55,730 nucleotides of DNA from an uncultured Mycoplasmatota bacterium. Its GTDB lineage: Bacteria; Bacillota_I; Bacilli_A; RF39; UBA660. The stretch is taken from assembly GCA_947643405.1 (NCBI GenBank), contig CANRVY010000007.1, positions 1 to 55,730 of the forward strand, in the 5' to 3' direction. The notes under the pieces are model-generated. The model worked only from the letters and a program-made list of their open reading frames with translations. It was not told the origin of the DNA and did not search any database. Shown here in pieces: positions 25,538 through 34,524 of the stretch. Both the position numbers and the translations under genes were made by a program. How positions within the stretch are numbered: the stretch's first letter is position 1; every line of letters starts with the position of its first letter.

Positions 25538-26735
25538 AGTATTATTAAAAGAATATTTGAAAAAGACAGGTTTAATTTTAATAGTATTTCTAATCTTATT
25601 TTTGCTGATTCAAAAAAGAATGTATCAAATGTATAGAACTCATACCAATCAGAAAATAAGCGCTATTTTAGAAAAAGTGGTAGAACAATATCCAAATATT
25701 TCTAGAAATGAATTAATAAAACTATTAAATAGTAAAGATGTAAAAAGTTCGTTTGCGCATGATTATGGAATTGATGTAAGTAGAGAATCCTATTTACTTG
25801 AAAATGATAGACAATTCTTATGGAATATATTATTAAATGTTTTATTCTTTTTTATCTTGATAGGGGTTTTAGGAAAATTATTTTTTGATTATCAGAAAAA
25901 GAAAAGTAGAGATTTACAATCAATTATAAAGTTGATAGAACAAATCAATCAAAAAAACTATGAACTTGATATTGATACAATATCGGAAGATGAACTTTCC
26001 ATTTTAAAAAATGAAATTTATAAAACAACACTACTTTTAAAAGAAGAAGCAGAAATTTCGAAAAAAGATAAATTAGAACTTAAAAAATCTTTATCTGATA
26101 TTTCCCATCAATTAAAAACTCCATTAACCTCTATTTTGATTATGCTAGATGATATGATTGATAATCCTAATATGGAAAGTAAAATTAGAAATGAGTTTAT
26201 TCATGATATAAAAAGAGAAGTCATGAATATCAAATTTTTAGTTGGAACAATTCTTAAATTAGCGCAACTAGATTCTAATACTATAGAATTTAAGAAAGAA
26301 CCCGTTTTGATAGAAAAAATATTAGGAGAGGCAAAAGAAAATGTGCAGCCCTTATGCGATTTAAAAAACGTTTCTATAAAAATACATTCTAATAAAAAAA
26401 GTAAAATTATTTGTGATTTTAGATGGCAAGTAGAAGCTATTACCAATATTTTAAAAAATAGTGTAGAACATTCTTTTTTGAATGAAAAAATAGTCATAAA
26501 GGTTATTGATAGTCCTCTTTATATTAGAATACAAATAGAGAATATTGGAAAGCCTATTGATAGAGAAGATTTATCACATCTTTTTGAACGCTTTTATAAA
26601 GGGAAGAATTCCAAAGAAGATAGTATTGGAATTGGACTTTCTCTTTCTAAGAAAATTATAGAAAGTGCTAATGGAACAATTTATGTAATTTCTAATAATG
26701 AAAGGACGGAATTTCAAGTTACATATTTTTTATAA
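25527..26735 (+). CDS. Sensor histidine kinase
   Basis: 402 aa. Two spans (about 15-29 and 98-120) frame a 68-residue extracellular sensor; then a dimerisation helix with SDISHQLKTPL (His194), an N box (NILKNSVEHS), and GIGLSLSKKII of the ATP lid. The small sensor domain suits stimulus recognition together with the ABC permease. ATG 25527 lies inside the regulator gene (11-base overlap). Confidence 0.92.
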   Translation: MENKVLLKEYLKKTGLILIVFLILFLLIQKRMYQMYRTHTNQKISAILEKVVEQYPNISRNELIKLLNSKDVKSSFAHDYGIDVSRESYLLENDRQFLWNILLNVLFFFILIGVLGKLFFDYQKKKSRDLQSIIKLIEQINQKNYELDIDTISEDELSILKNEIYKTTLLLKEEAEISKKDKLELKKSLSDISHQLKTPLTSILIMLDDMIDNPNMESKIRNEFIHDIKREVMNIKFLVGTILKLAQLDSNTIEFKKEPVLIEKILGEAKENVQPLCDLKNVSIKIHSNKKSKIICDFRWQVEAITNILKNSVEHSFLNEKIVIKVIDSPLYIRIQIENIGKPIDREDLSHLFERFYKGKNSKEDSIGIGLSLSKKIIESANGTIYVISNNERTEFQVTYFL

Positions 26736-26833
26736 AAATTATTGGCTTTAGTGTGTAGCATGATAGATTGTTATATTGAAAATTGTTTATTTTTATGATA
26801 ACTTAGTAATAGAAAATGAAAGGAACAAATATT

Positions 26834-27391
26834 ATGAGAAAAAGTATTAAAACCACTGAAGCAATATTTCCAATGCCTGTACTAATGATTGCAACCTATA
26901 ATGAAGATGGAAGTGTGAATGTAATGAATGCAGCATGGGGAATGATGCTAGAAAGAAATCAAGTAATACTTAATTTAACAGAAACACATAAGACTGTTAA
27001 AAATATAAAGATGCGAAAAGCATTTACTGTATCAATTGCTGATAGTAATCATGTTGTTGAAGCAGATTATTTTGGAATCGTATCAGGAAATAATACGCCT
27101 AATAAATTTGAAAATAGTGGATTGACAGCAGTAAAATCTGAAAATGTTGATGCTCCAATTATAAATGAATTTCCAATTTGTTTAGAATGTGAATTTATAG
27201 AATATGGGGATTGCGGAGTAATTGGAAAAGTTGTAAATGTGACAGCGTTAGAAAGTGTAATGAATGGAGATAATGTAGACATATCTTTAGTAAATGCAAT
27301 TGCTTTTGATCCTTATACTCATGGATATTATAAGGTAACAGAAAGAGTTGGAAATGCCTTTCAAGATGGAATGCAATTAAAAAATAGATAG
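26834..27391 (+). CDS. Flavin reductase family protein
   Basis: 185 aa FMN-binding split-barrel. PMPVLMIATYNEDGSVNVMNAAWG and VILNLTETHKTVKNI match the FMN-dependent flavin reductase-like family (DIM6/NTAB). Acts in the cytoplasm reducing flavin or an unknown substrate. ATG 26834 has AAAGGAAC 8 bases upstream; the in-frame ATG at 26816 precedes that site. Candidate promoter TTGAAA with TAACTT (17 bp) lies near 26777-26805. Confidence 0.82.
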   Translation: MRKSIKTTEAIFPMPVLMIATYNEDGSVNVMNAAWGMMLERNQVILNLTETHKTVKNIKMRKAFTVSIADSNHVVEADYFGIVSGNNTPNKFENSGLTAVKSENVDAPIINEFPICLECEFIEYGDCGVIGKVVNVTALESVMNGDNVDISLVNAIAFDPYTHGYYKVTERVGNAFQDGMQLKNR

Positions 27392-27397
27392 GTTAGG

Positions 27398-27426
27398 AAG
27401 ATAATTTTAAGTTATCTTTTTTTTTA
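27398..27426 (+). terminator. Terminator after the flavin reductase
   Basis: 7-bp stem (27398-27404 with 27412-27418), seven-base loop, long T run. Confidence 0.8.
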
Positions 27427-27432
27427 AAACTC

Positions 27433-27488
27433 TTGACAAATGAATAAGTATTCAACTATAATTATGATAGTTGAGTAATGATTCAACT
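27433..27488 (+). promoter_or_regulatory. Promoter and ArsR/CadC-type operators of the metal efflux operon
   Basis: TTGACA 27433-27438 and TATAAT 27457-27462 (18-bp spacer). The spacer holds the palindrome TGAATA-AG-TATTCA (27441-27454), and AGTTGAGT/ATTCAACT (27469-27488) lies just downstream; TCAACTAT and ATAGTTGA also pair across the -10. Overlap with the promoter fits repression by the CadC-like protein encoded next, relieved by metal. Confidence 0.75.
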
Positions 27489-27518
27489 AAATGCATATAT
27501 TATTATGGGAGGTAATTT

Positions 27519-27881
27519 ATGTCTAGAAATGAATTTTCTTGTGATTGCAATGTTATTCATCAAGATGCAGTAGAGGAAGTATTACAGAAAATGCCAAATG
27601 AGGATATTTTTAATAGATTAGCTGATTTGTTTAAATTGATAGGTGATACAACAAGATGTAGAATTTTATTTGCTTTAGACCAAAAGGAAATGTGCGTTTG
27701 TGATTTAGCGAATGTTCTTGATATGACAAAATCTTCTATATCCCATCAGCTTGCCGTTTTGAGAAGAAGTGGAGTTGTTAGATGTAGAAAAAGTGGAAAA
27801 GAAGTATATTATACTTTAGATGATGATCACATTGTAAAGTTATTTGAAATTGGTTTAGAACATATTAACCATAAAGGTTAG
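27519..27881 (+). CDS. cadC: ArsR/SmtB-family metal-sensing repressor (CadC-like)
   Basis: 120 aa. Helix-turn-helix LANVLDMTKSSISHQLAVLRR. Two metal sites can be read: N-terminal Cys8/Cys10 with Cys59/Cys61 (CVCDL), as in CadC, and the alpha-5 site Asp102-x-His104 with His115-x2-His118, spaced as in Zn sensors. Expected to release the operators at 27441-27488 on binding Cd/Pb/Zn. First gene of the operon with HMA protein and P-type ATPase. RBS GGGAGG. Confidence 0.9.
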   Translation: MSRNEFSCDCNVIHQDAVEEVLQKMPNEDIFNRLADLFKLIGDTTRCRILFALDQKEMCVCDLANVLDMTKSSISHQLAVLRRSGVVRCRKSGKEVYYTLDDDHIVKLFEIGLEHINHKG

Positions 27882-27899
27882 AGAAAGAAGGTATGAAAA

Positions 27900-28124
27900 A
27901 TGAAAAAATACAAATTTAAAATTAACGGTTTGGATTGTGCAAATTGTGCAATTCAATTAGAAGAGGCATTACAAAAAATTGAAGTAATAGAAAATGTGAA
28001 TATTAATTTTATGATTCAAAAATTGACTTTTGAATGTATGGAAGAAGATAAAGAAGAAGCTCTAGAAAAAATCAAAAAAATCATAAAAAAAGAAGAACCA
28101 GATGTAAAATTAGAGGAGATGTAA
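27900..28124 (+). CDS. Heavy-metal-associated (HMA) domain protein
   Basis: 74 aa, a single HMA fold with GLDCANCAIQLEEAL (Cys13, Cys16). It lies directly before the P-type ATPase gene, which itself lacks an N-terminal HMA domain, so it probably supplies that module in trans as a soluble metallochaperone. The acidic tail (KEEPDVKLEEM) is notable. ATG 27900; five bases separate it from the ATPase. Confidence 0.88.
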   Translation: MKKYKFKINGLDCANCAIQLEEALQKIEVIENVNINFMIQKLTFECMEEDKEEALEKIKKIIKKEEPDVKLEEM

Positions 28125-28129
28125 TTATT

Positions 28130-29983
28130 ATGAGTTCTAAAATGAAAAAGCAATTGGTTAAAATTGTAATCTCTTTTTTTCTTGTAATTATATCATTGTT
28201 ATTTCCTTTCGATGTAGCATTTTTAAACAATATAATTTATATAATTGCTTATGTTATTGTAGGATATGATATTGTATTAAAAGCAATAAAAAATATTTTT
28301 AAAGGAAAAATATTTGATGAAAATTTCTTAATGGCGATTGCTACAATTGGAGCATTTTGTATAGGAGAATTGGAAGAAGCGGTAGCTGTTATGCTTTTCT
28401 ATCAAGTTGGTGAGTTATTTCAGCATTATGCAATTGATAAGTCCAGAAAATCAATAGCAAGTTTAATGGATATAAGACCAGATTATGCGAATGTATATCG
28501 TGAAGAAGAAATAGAGCGAGTTGATCCTGATGAAGTAAATATAGGAGAAATTATACTAGTGAAACCTGGAGAAAAAATACCTTTAGATGGAATAGTAATT
28601 GAAGGGGAATCAATGCTTAATACCAGTGCGTTAACTGGAGAAGCGGTCCCAAGAAAAGTAACAGTAAAAGAAGAAGTATTAAGTGGATGTATTAATAATG
28701 ATGGGATTTTAAAGATCAAAGTAAGTAAAAAATTTGAAGAATCTACTGTTAGTAAAATTTTAGATTTGGTAGAAAATGCTAGTAGTAGAAAGTCAAAATC
28801 TGAAAATTTTATTAGTAAATTTGCAAAAGTCTATACTCCTGTTGTTGTTATAATAGCGACCTTTTTAGCTATAATCCCACCCTTAATTATCAATGGAGCT
28901 GTATTTACAGACTGGTTATATCGTGCGTTATCGTTTTTGGTTGTTTCGTGTCCATGCGCATTGGTTATTTCCATTCCGTTATCTTTTTTTGGAGGAATTG
29001 GGGCAGCTTCTAAAATAGGAGTTTTGATAAAAGGCAGTAATTATCTAGAAGCTCTTGCTAGTACTGAAATCGTTGCATGTGATAAAACCGGAACTTTAAC
29101 AGAAGGAATATTTAAAGTACAAAAAATCGAGGCTGTTGGATATTCAGATCAAGACTTATTAAGATATGCTGCTTATGCTGAAATTTATTCTAATCATCCA
29201 ATTTCACTTTCCTTAAAGCAAGCATATAACAAAGAAATCAATGAAAAATTAGTTACTAAAACGCAAGAAATTTCTGGGAAAGGAGTTTTAGCGCAAGTAG
29301 ATGGGAAAAAGGTTTTTGTTGGAAATGAAAAATTGATGAGAGAATATAATATCTCATTTCCAAAGAGTGAAGAGATTGGAACAATTATATATGTTGCGAT
29401 TAATGATGAATTTGCTGGGACGATACTGATCGCTGATAAAATAAAAGAAGATTCTTATAAAGCGATTCAATTATTAAAAAATAATGAGATTATGAAAGTA
29501 GTTATGTTAACAGGAGACCATGAGAATATTAGTAAAAATGTATCAGACACTCTTAATTTAGATGAATATCATGCTGAATTATTGCCAGCAGATAAAGTAT
29601 CTTGGGTGGAAAAATTGATGACAAGTAAATCATCAAATGGAAAAATGATATTTGTTGGAGATGGCATTAATGATGCCCCAGTGTTAGCGTTAGCTGATAT
29701 AGGTGTTGCGATGGGAGGACTTGGTAGTGATGCAGCGATAGAAGCAGCAGATGTTGTGATTATGACGGATGAACCGTCAAAAATTGCAGATTCTATTCAA
29801 ATTTCAAAAAAAACAATGAGAATTGTAAGACAAAATATTGTATTAGCGATTGGAATAAAAATAGGGGTGTTAATATTAAGCGCATTTGGACTTGCAAGTA
29901 TGTGGGCAGCTGTTTTTGCGGATGTTGGAGTATCCATTATAGCAATCATAAATGCTTTAAGAATTTTAAATTATCACAGTTAA
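28130..29983 (+). CDS. cadA: P1B-type heavy-metal translocating ATPase (Cd/Zn/Pb, CadA/ZntA-like)
   Basis: 617 aa. Transport motif Cys274-Pro-Cys276 in SCPCALVISIPL, phosphorylation site Asp318 (DKTGTLT), actuator TGEAVP, HP locus (SNHPIS), and GDGINDAPVL. The motif and the CadC-like repressor point to Zn2+/Cd2+/Pb2+ export across the plasma membrane. No HMA domain on the chain; the first residues begin directly with a membrane helix. RBS GAGGAGAT. The operon appears to end here without a clear hairpin. Confidence 0.92.
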   Translation: MSSKMKKQLVKIVISFFLVIISLLFPFDVAFLNNIIYIIAYVIVGYDIVLKAIKNIFKGKIFDENFLMAIATIGAFCIGELEEAVAVMLFYQVGELFQHYAIDKSRKSIASLMDIRPDYANVYREEEIERVDPDEVNIGEIILVKPGEKIPLDGIVIEGESMLNTSALTGEAVPRKVTVKEEVLSGCINNDGILKIKVSKKFEESTVSKILDLVENASSRKSKSENFISKFAKVYTPVVVIIATFLAIIPPLIINGAVFTDWLYRALSFLVVSCPCALVISIPLSFFGGIGAASKIGVLIKGSNYLEALASTEIVACDKTGTLTEGIFKVQKIEAVGYSDQDLLRYAAYAEIYSNHPISLSLKQAYNKEINEKLVTKTQEISGKGVLAQVDGKKVFVGNEKLMREYNISFPKSEEIGTIIYVAINDEFAGTILIADKIKEDSYKAIQLLKNNEIMKVVMLTGDHENISKNVSDTLNLDEYHAELLPADKVSWVEKLMTSKSSNGKMIFVGDGINDAPVLALADIGVAMGGLGSDAAIEAADVVIMTDEPSKIADSIQISKKTMRIVRQNIVLAIGIKIGVLILSAFGLASMWAAVFADVGVSIIAIINALRILNYHS

Positions 29984-30115
29984 TATTTTTCTGAAGAGCC
30001 TTTTTTCTTTTTATATAATAGGAAAGTCATACTAAAATTTTTTAAAGTTATCGGCAGAACATTTGCTCTATCGTATAATAGATATACATGAGATGATGAA
30101 ATAGGATAATCCATA

Positions 30116-30240
30116 GAGCTTATAAATTTAAAGTATACTTAGATATAGAGCAAACAGAACTCATCCACAAAACATTCGGCTGTAATAGATGTATCTATAA
30201 TTATTATCTATCTGATATAATATTGAATGTAGGTAGGATA
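30116..30240 (+). pseudogene. Second decayed TnpB (IS200/IS605 OrfB) N-terminus
   Basis: In the 430-base gap after the ATPase gene one frame reads RAYKFKVYLDIEQTELIHK then TFGCNRCIYNYYLSD, the TnpB N-terminal signature, with no in-frame start and soon broken. The remaining 170 bases to 30411 have no recognisable coding sequence; a right-end remnant of the element is possible but not shown. Confidence 0.7.
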
Positions 30241-30411
30241 AAAACAGTAATTTGTAGTTTAGTAAACCTTAGGTATGTGTAATATTTTTATGTTAAATAG
30301 TGGATGCTGTAGATAATCAAGAAATATTAAAAGACATTGTATTAAGCACTTGTAAGGGCTTATCAATAAAGATGTAGTTTAAATTACAATTTGAAAGGAA
30401 TATAAAGAATT

Positions 30412-30831
30412 ATGAATTTGAAAAAAATAGAAAAATTTATTGATAAACAAGAAGTTAGTTTTATAAGTTCTATTGATAGGGAAAATTATCCTAATGTAAA
30501 AGCAATGTTAAAACCAAGAAAAAGAATAGGACTAAAGGAATTTTATTTTTCTACCAATACTTCATCTATGAGAGTTAATCAATATAAAAATAACTCAAAT
30601 GCTAGTATTTACTTTTATCATAAGGGATTAATTAAATATGTTGGTGTTATGTTAAAAGGGAAAATGGAAATTTTAACAGATCAAGAAACAAAAAGTATGA
30701 TTTGGAAAAAAGGTGATACAATGTTTTATAAAAAAGGGGTAACAGATCCAGATTATTGCGTTTTAAAATTTACTGCTATAAATGGAAGATATTATTGTGA
30801 CTTAGAAACAGAAAATTTCGAAATTGAATGA
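30412..30831 (+). CDS. Pyridoxamine 5'-phosphate oxidase family protein
   Basis: 139 aa split-barrel flavin-binding type. SFISSIDRENYPNVKAMLKPRKR and the middle FSTNTSSMRVNQYKNN match the PNPOx-like family; the C-terminal part has FYKKGVTDPDYCVLKF. General flavin or F420-type reductase role; not the vitamin B6 enzyme proper. RBS AAAGGAAT before ATG 30412. Confidence 0.82.
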   Translation: MNLKKIEKFIDKQEVSFISSIDRENYPNVKAMLKPRKRIGLKEFYFSTNTSSMRVNQYKNNSNASIYFYHKGLIKYVGVMLKGKMEILTDQETKSMIWKKGDTMFYKKGVTDPDYCVLKFTAINGRYYCDLETENFEIE

Positions 30832-30883
30832 TAGTTAAGCTAGAATTAAAAAGATGTGATGGAACTTATGAAACACTAGAAAA

Positions 30884-31087
30884 ATGCCATATTGTGGGAA
30901 GCAAGAATTTATTAAAGGAGTACAGACGCATCAAGCTTCAGTTTGCCCAACGATTTTATCTGTAAATTTTCAATTCCAATATTTATATCATATAATATGC
31001 CTTAATTGCGGGGCTGCAGTAAAGTCTTATGTAAAAAATCTTAATAAAATCGCAACAAAAATAATAGGTTATAATTTGAAGACTTGA
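30884..31087 (+). CDS. Small zinc-ribbon-like protein, possibly a decayed gene
   Basis: 67 aa. MPYCGKQEF and LYHIICLNCGAAVKSYVKN give two knuckles (only one is a full CxxC) like small ribbon proteins of Firmicutes. The first cysteine of CxxC is replaced by the start Met, there is no ribosome site, and the upstream frame is interrupted by a stop at 30878, so the 5' end may be lost. It could be a pseudogene. Confidence 0.45.
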   Translation: MPYCGKQEFIKGVQTHQASVCPTILSVNFQFQYLYHIICLNCGAAVKSYVKNLNKIATKIIGYNLKT

Positions 31088-31164
31088 AAAAAGAAGATTA
31101 AAATATTGTAAAACATGTCAATTTATGATAGAATGATAATGTCTTTTGTAAAGGACATTATTAT

Positions 31165-31241
31165 GGTCTGTTGGTGAAGTGGCTTAACACACCACCCTCT
31201 CAAGGTGGCATACGTGGGTTCGAATCCCATACAGACTACCA
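31165..31241 (+). tRNA. tRNA-Glu (CTC anticodon)
   Basis: 77 bases with encoded CCA end. Acceptor stem 7 pairs (first is G-T), anticodon stem CCACC/GGTGG with loop CTCTCAA (anticodon CTC), T arm GTGGG-TTCGAAT-CCCAT. Body closely resembles Firmicutes tRNA-Glu. The CTC isoacceptor reads GAG, a rarer codon in this AT-rich genome. Confidence 0.92.
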
Positions 31242-31251
31242 AATAAATAAT

Positions 31252-31275
31252 AAACTCGAGAAATACTCGAGTTTT
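31252..31275 (+). terminator. Terminator after tRNA-Glu
   Basis: Perfect 9-bp stem (31252-31260 with 31266-31274), five-base loop, T residues. Confidence 0.85.
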
Positions 31276-31303
31276 ATAATATTTAAAAAGCAGGGGAAGA
31301 AAG

Positions 31304-32257
31304 ATGAATAAAGATCTAATTAATTTTTTAAAATGGCAATTACTTGCAAGATTACCACATGGTAGTATTTATGAGAGAGTAAAAGAAGGAATGAAAAATA
31401 TAGAATTAACAAAAGAAGATCCATTTTATTATATTTATTGGTTAGATTTAAATAGAAGTCATTTAAAGAAATACGTATTGGGAACTTTTAAAACGCAAAA
31501 TGCTGATTATATTCCTTTTATTCGTTTTTTAGATCAAAATTATAGATGTGGTAAATTTTATGAGATGAAGACCTCTTTTGGAACAATTCAAATACCAAGA
31601 CCTAAATTAGAAGATTATAAATGCTTTAAAGCAGAATTTCTAGATATTGTTATGCCTTATTTAGTAGATGCGCCGCTACCTTTTTTGGAAGGCCCATATG
31701 AATATCAGGATGTTACTTTAGAAACAGGAGATGTTGTACTAGATTTAGGAGCTAATTATGGATTATTTTCTAGTGTTGCACTTGCCAAAGGCTGTGAAGT
31801 TTATGCATTTGAACCAACGCCTCAAGTAAAAACAGACTATTTAGATATGTTGGCTCAAAGAAATTTGAATTTAAAAGTAGTAGAAGAAGCAATTTCTAAT
31901 ACTGTTGGAACAGCTTTGTTTGAAACAAATTCGGTCGCATCTTGTAACAAAATAGTAGTAGCGGATACCAAAACTCCAACAGTGTTAGTAAAAACAACAA
32001 CAATTGATGATTTTGTGAGTACTAAAAATTTACATTGTATTGATTTTATCAAAGCTGATATAGAAGGAGTAGAACGACTTATGTTAGAAGGCGCAAAAAG
32101 AACGATTCAAGAATTCGCACCTAAATTATCTATTTGTTACTATCATAAAATAGATGATTTGAAAGTACTTCGCAGAATGATATTGGAAGCGAATCCAAAT
32201 TATGACATTAAAGTGCAATATCGAAAAATTTATGTAAAAGATAGAAGGAAAAAGTAA
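31304..32257 (+). CDS. FkbM family methyltransferase
   Basis: 317 aa. SAM motif I DVVLDLGANYGLFSSVA, acidic end of strand 2 VYAFEPTP, then DFIKADIEGVERLMLEGAK, all typical of FkbM-type O-methyltransferases. The 110-residue N-terminal extension is unrecognised. Substrates for the family include macrolides and glycan sugars; none is indicated here. RBS GGGGAAG. The prolyl-tRNA deacylase gene follows after 2 bases, suggesting an operon. Confidence 0.85.
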   Translation: MNKDLINFLKWQLLARLPHGSIYERVKEGMKNIELTKEDPFYYIYWLDLNRSHLKKYVLGTFKTQNADYIPFIRFLDQNYRCGKFYEMKTSFGTIQIPRPKLEDYKCFKAEFLDIVMPYLVDAPLPFLEGPYEYQDVTLETGDVVLDLGANYGLFSSVALAKGCEVYAFEPTPQVKTDYLDMLAQRNLNLKVVEEAISNTVGTALFETNSVASCNKIVVADTKTPTVLVKTTTIDDFVSTKNLHCIDFIKADIEGVERLMLEGAKRTIQEFAPKLSICYYHKIDDLKVLRRMILEANPNYDIKVQYRKIYVKDRRKK

Positions 32258-32259
32258 GT

Positions 32260-32730
32260 ATGAAAGAAGTTTATAACGAATTGGAAAAATTTAAAATTCC
32301 TTATGAAAAGGTAGATCATGAAGCAGTTTTTACTGTAGAGCAATCTCAAAAGATAAAAGAGAAAATTGATGGAATTGGGTGCAAAAATTTATTTTTAAAA
32401 GATTCAAAGAACAATTATTATTTAATTGTCTTAGAAGATCAACATCAAATCTCATTGAAAGAAATAGCACAGAAAATTAATTCCAAACGGTTGAGCTTTG
32501 CTTCAAAAGAGGAATTAGAAAAAATACTTGGATTATATCCAGGAGCAGTTACCCCATTTGGAATTTTAAACGATTTTGAAAACAAATGTATCATTGTGAT
32601 TGAAGAATCTTTAAAAAATCAGAAATTATTATTTCACCCCAATACAAATACAGCAACAATATCGATTGCATATTTGGATTTAATAGCATTTATTGAGTTA
32701 AAAAAACATGAATATAAAATCATAAAATAA
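32260..32730 (+). CDS. YbaK/PrdX-type aminoacyl-tRNA deacylase
   Basis: 156 aa. The pattern GIGCKNLFLKDSKNNYYL (catalytic Lys region), GLYPGAVTPFGILND and FHPNTNTATISI fits the PrdX/ProXp-ala branch of the YbaK fold, which clears mischarged Ala-tRNA(Pro). Free-standing and cytoplasmic. A terminator follows at 32730. Confidence 0.87.
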   Translation: MKEVYNELEKFKIPYEKVDHEAVFTVEQSQKIKEKIDGIGCKNLFLKDSKNNYYLIVLEDQHQISLKEIAQKINSKRLSFASKEELEKILGLYPGAVTPFGILNDFENKCIIVIEESLKNQKLLFHPNTNTATISIAYLDLIAFIELKKHEYKIIK

Positions 32731-32772
32731 AAGATGAAAATAAAGAATATTTCTGTTGTTTCATCTTTTTTT
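32730..32772 (+). terminator. Terminator after the deacylase gene
   Basis: 10-bp stem AAAGATGAAA (32730-32739) with TTTCATCTTT (32759-32768), long loop, T tail. TATACT at 32777-32782 begins the next transcript. Confidence 0.75.
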
Positions 32773-32798
32773 ATGCTATACTTTTAATGGTGATAAAA

Positions 32799-33947
32799 GT
32801 GATATATTTAGATTATTCTGCAACAACTCCAGTAGAGGAACAAGTATTAGAAAGTTATATAAAAGTTTGTAAAAATTTTATTGGAAACCCTAATTCATTG
32901 CATCGTTTAGGAATAGAAGCAAATGAATTGATAGGGGATGCAACCAATCAAATTGCGTCTCTTTTGAAAGTAAAACCAAGTGAAATTATTTATACAAGCG
33001 GTTCTTCCGAATCTAACAATACAGCCATAAAAGGAATCGCACTCAAATATCAAAATCGAGGAAAACATATTATTACAACTGAATTAGAGCATTCCTCTGT
33101 AATTGCTCCTTTAAAATATCTAACGAATCTTGGATTTGAAGTAGATTTTGTAAAACTAAATGAAAAAGGTGAAATAGATTTAGAACATTTAAAATCTTTA
33201 CTTAGAGATGATACAATTTTGGTAACTATAGCTTCTGTTAGCAGTGAATTAGGAATTATTCAACCAATAGAAGAGATTGGAAAATTACTAAAATCGTATC
33301 CAAAATGTTTTTTTCACGTAGATATGACACAAAGTATTGGCAAAATTGATATATCGTTTGAAAATGTGGACTTAATTAGTTTCTCTGCACATAAATTTTA
33401 TGGAATGAAAGGAATTGGGTGCCTAATAAAAAAAGAAGGAATTTCATTTGAACCATTGATTCATGGTGGAAAGAGTACAACCATTTATAGAAGTGGAACT
33501 CCAGCTTTACCACTTATTGTTTCCCTAGCCAAAGCTCTTCGTTTAGCGCTTACGAATTTAAAAGAAAAAGAAGAAGGGATAAAACAGCTCAATTCTTATT
33601 TGAGAGAGGAATTAAAACAAATAAATGGGATTCATATCAATAGCAGTGACAATTCTATTCCTCATATTTTAAATTTTAGTGTTCCAGGAATAAAACCAGA
33701 AACTTTACAACATGCATTAGAAGAAAAGAATATTTTCATTTCTACCCAAACCGCATGTTCTAAAGGAGGAAGTGCTTCTGCAGCAGTGATGGCGGTTACT
33801 CATAATGATAATTATGCTGCAAGTAGTTTACGTGTTAGCATTTCACATAAAACAACAAAACAAGAGCTTTCCTTTTTTATAGATGTATTAAAAGAAATAT
33901 TAGAAAGGTTGGCATTTACCAATGAACGAAGTGAAAAAAATAGATGA
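32799..33947 (+). CDS. Cysteine desulfurase family protein (NifS/IscS-like)
   Basis: 382 aa PLP enzyme. YLDYSATTPV at the start, PLP Lys199 (SAHKFYGMKG), active Cys320 in TACSKGGSASAA. It transfers sulfur from cysteine to acceptors for Fe-S clusters or tRNA thiolation. GTG 32799 with GGTGAT upstream is chosen: the in-frame ATG 32787 lies 5 bases after the -10 box and cannot be in the transcript with a ribosome site. It overlaps the pentapeptide gene by 26 bases and heads a cluster with thioredoxin and CcdA-like genes. Confidence 0.87.
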   Translation: MIYLDYSATTPVEEQVLESYIKVCKNFIGNPNSLHRLGIEANELIGDATNQIASLLKVKPSEIIYTSGSSESNNTAIKGIALKYQNRGKHIITTELEHSSVIAPLKYLTNLGFEVDFVKLNEKGEIDLEHLKSLLRDDTILVTIASVSSELGIIQPIEEIGKLLKSYPKCFFHVDMTQSIGKIDISFENVDLISFSAHKFYGMKGIGCLIKKEGISFEPLIHGGKSTTIYRSGTPALPLIVSLAKALRLALTNLKEKEEGIKQLNSYLREELKQINGIHINSSDNSIPHILNFSVPGIKPETLQHALEEKNIFISTQTACSKGGSASAAVMAVTHNDNYAASSLRVSISHKTTKQELSFFIDVLKEILERLAFTNERSEKNR

Positions 33948-34524
33948 GTTGAAAGACTTAGAATGTGTTTCTTGTTGTAATTTAAAAGAAGAAACAATTA
34001 CATCTTTTGATCACTATATTGAATTTCAAAATTGTACATTTGAAAAGATAATATTTGATGGAAATTTTGAAGGAATCCGATTTCAAAATGTAAAGTTTAA
34101 AGAATGCTGTTTCTCAAATTCTAATTTTTATGGCTCTAGTTTTATTAACGTGATTTTTGAAAGTTGTAATTTAATAGGAATTGATATGAGTGGAAGTACT
34201 TGTATTGATGTATCAATTCTTAGTTCTAAATCAAATTATAGCAATTTTAATGATAGTATCATGAAGCATGTGAAACTAATGGAGAGTGATTTTAGTGAAG
34301 CTAGCTTATCAAGAGTAAAATTAGAGCAAGTAATATTAAAAAATAATCGATTTATCAAAGCAGATTTTCATAATACATCTTTAAAAAGTATAGATTTTAG
34401 AACCAATGAAATGGAAGGGATTTTCGTAAATTTAGCGGATTTAAAAGGCGCAATTGTAACTCCGAATCAAGCAGTTTGTTTTTTCCCTCTTTTGGGTCTT
34501 ACAATTAAGGAGGAAAATGAATGA
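33922..34524 (+). CDS. Pentapeptide-repeat protein
   Basis: 200 aa. Repeats of the form [AS]-x-F-x-x with Phe/Leu centres run from about residue 35 to 170 (CTFEKIIFDGNFEGIRF, SDFSEASLSRVKL, ADLKGA), a right-handed quadrilateral beta-helix. The closing AIVTPNQAVCFFPLLGLTI is the usual C-cap of Qnr/McbG-like proteins, which protect gyrase; that activity is not implied here by anything but fold. Eight cysteines are unusually many. ATG 33922 lies inside the desulfurase gene; ends ATGA with the thioredoxin gene. Confidence 0.83.
   Translation: MNEVKKIDELKDLECVSCCNLKEETITSFDHYIEFQNCTFEKIIFDGNFEGIRFQNVKFKECCFSNSNFYGSSFINVIFESCNLIGIDMSGSTCIDVSILSSKSNYSNFNDSIMKHVKLMESDFSEASLSRVKLEQVILKNNRFIKADFHNTSLKSIDFRTNEMEGIFVNLADLKGAIVTPNQAVCFFPLLGLTIKEENE

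Noticed and set aside
26201-26497. 98-codon minus-strand frame inside the histidine kinase
   Set aside because: Shadow frame without SD; the kinase reading frame is conserved throughout.
28483-28719. Minus-strand frame inside cadA
   Set aside because: Shadow of the ATPase actuator domain; no start signals.
31165-31300. tRNA-Glu as a phage or island attachment site
   Set aside because: No integrase and no second copy of the tRNA 3' end was seen in the window.
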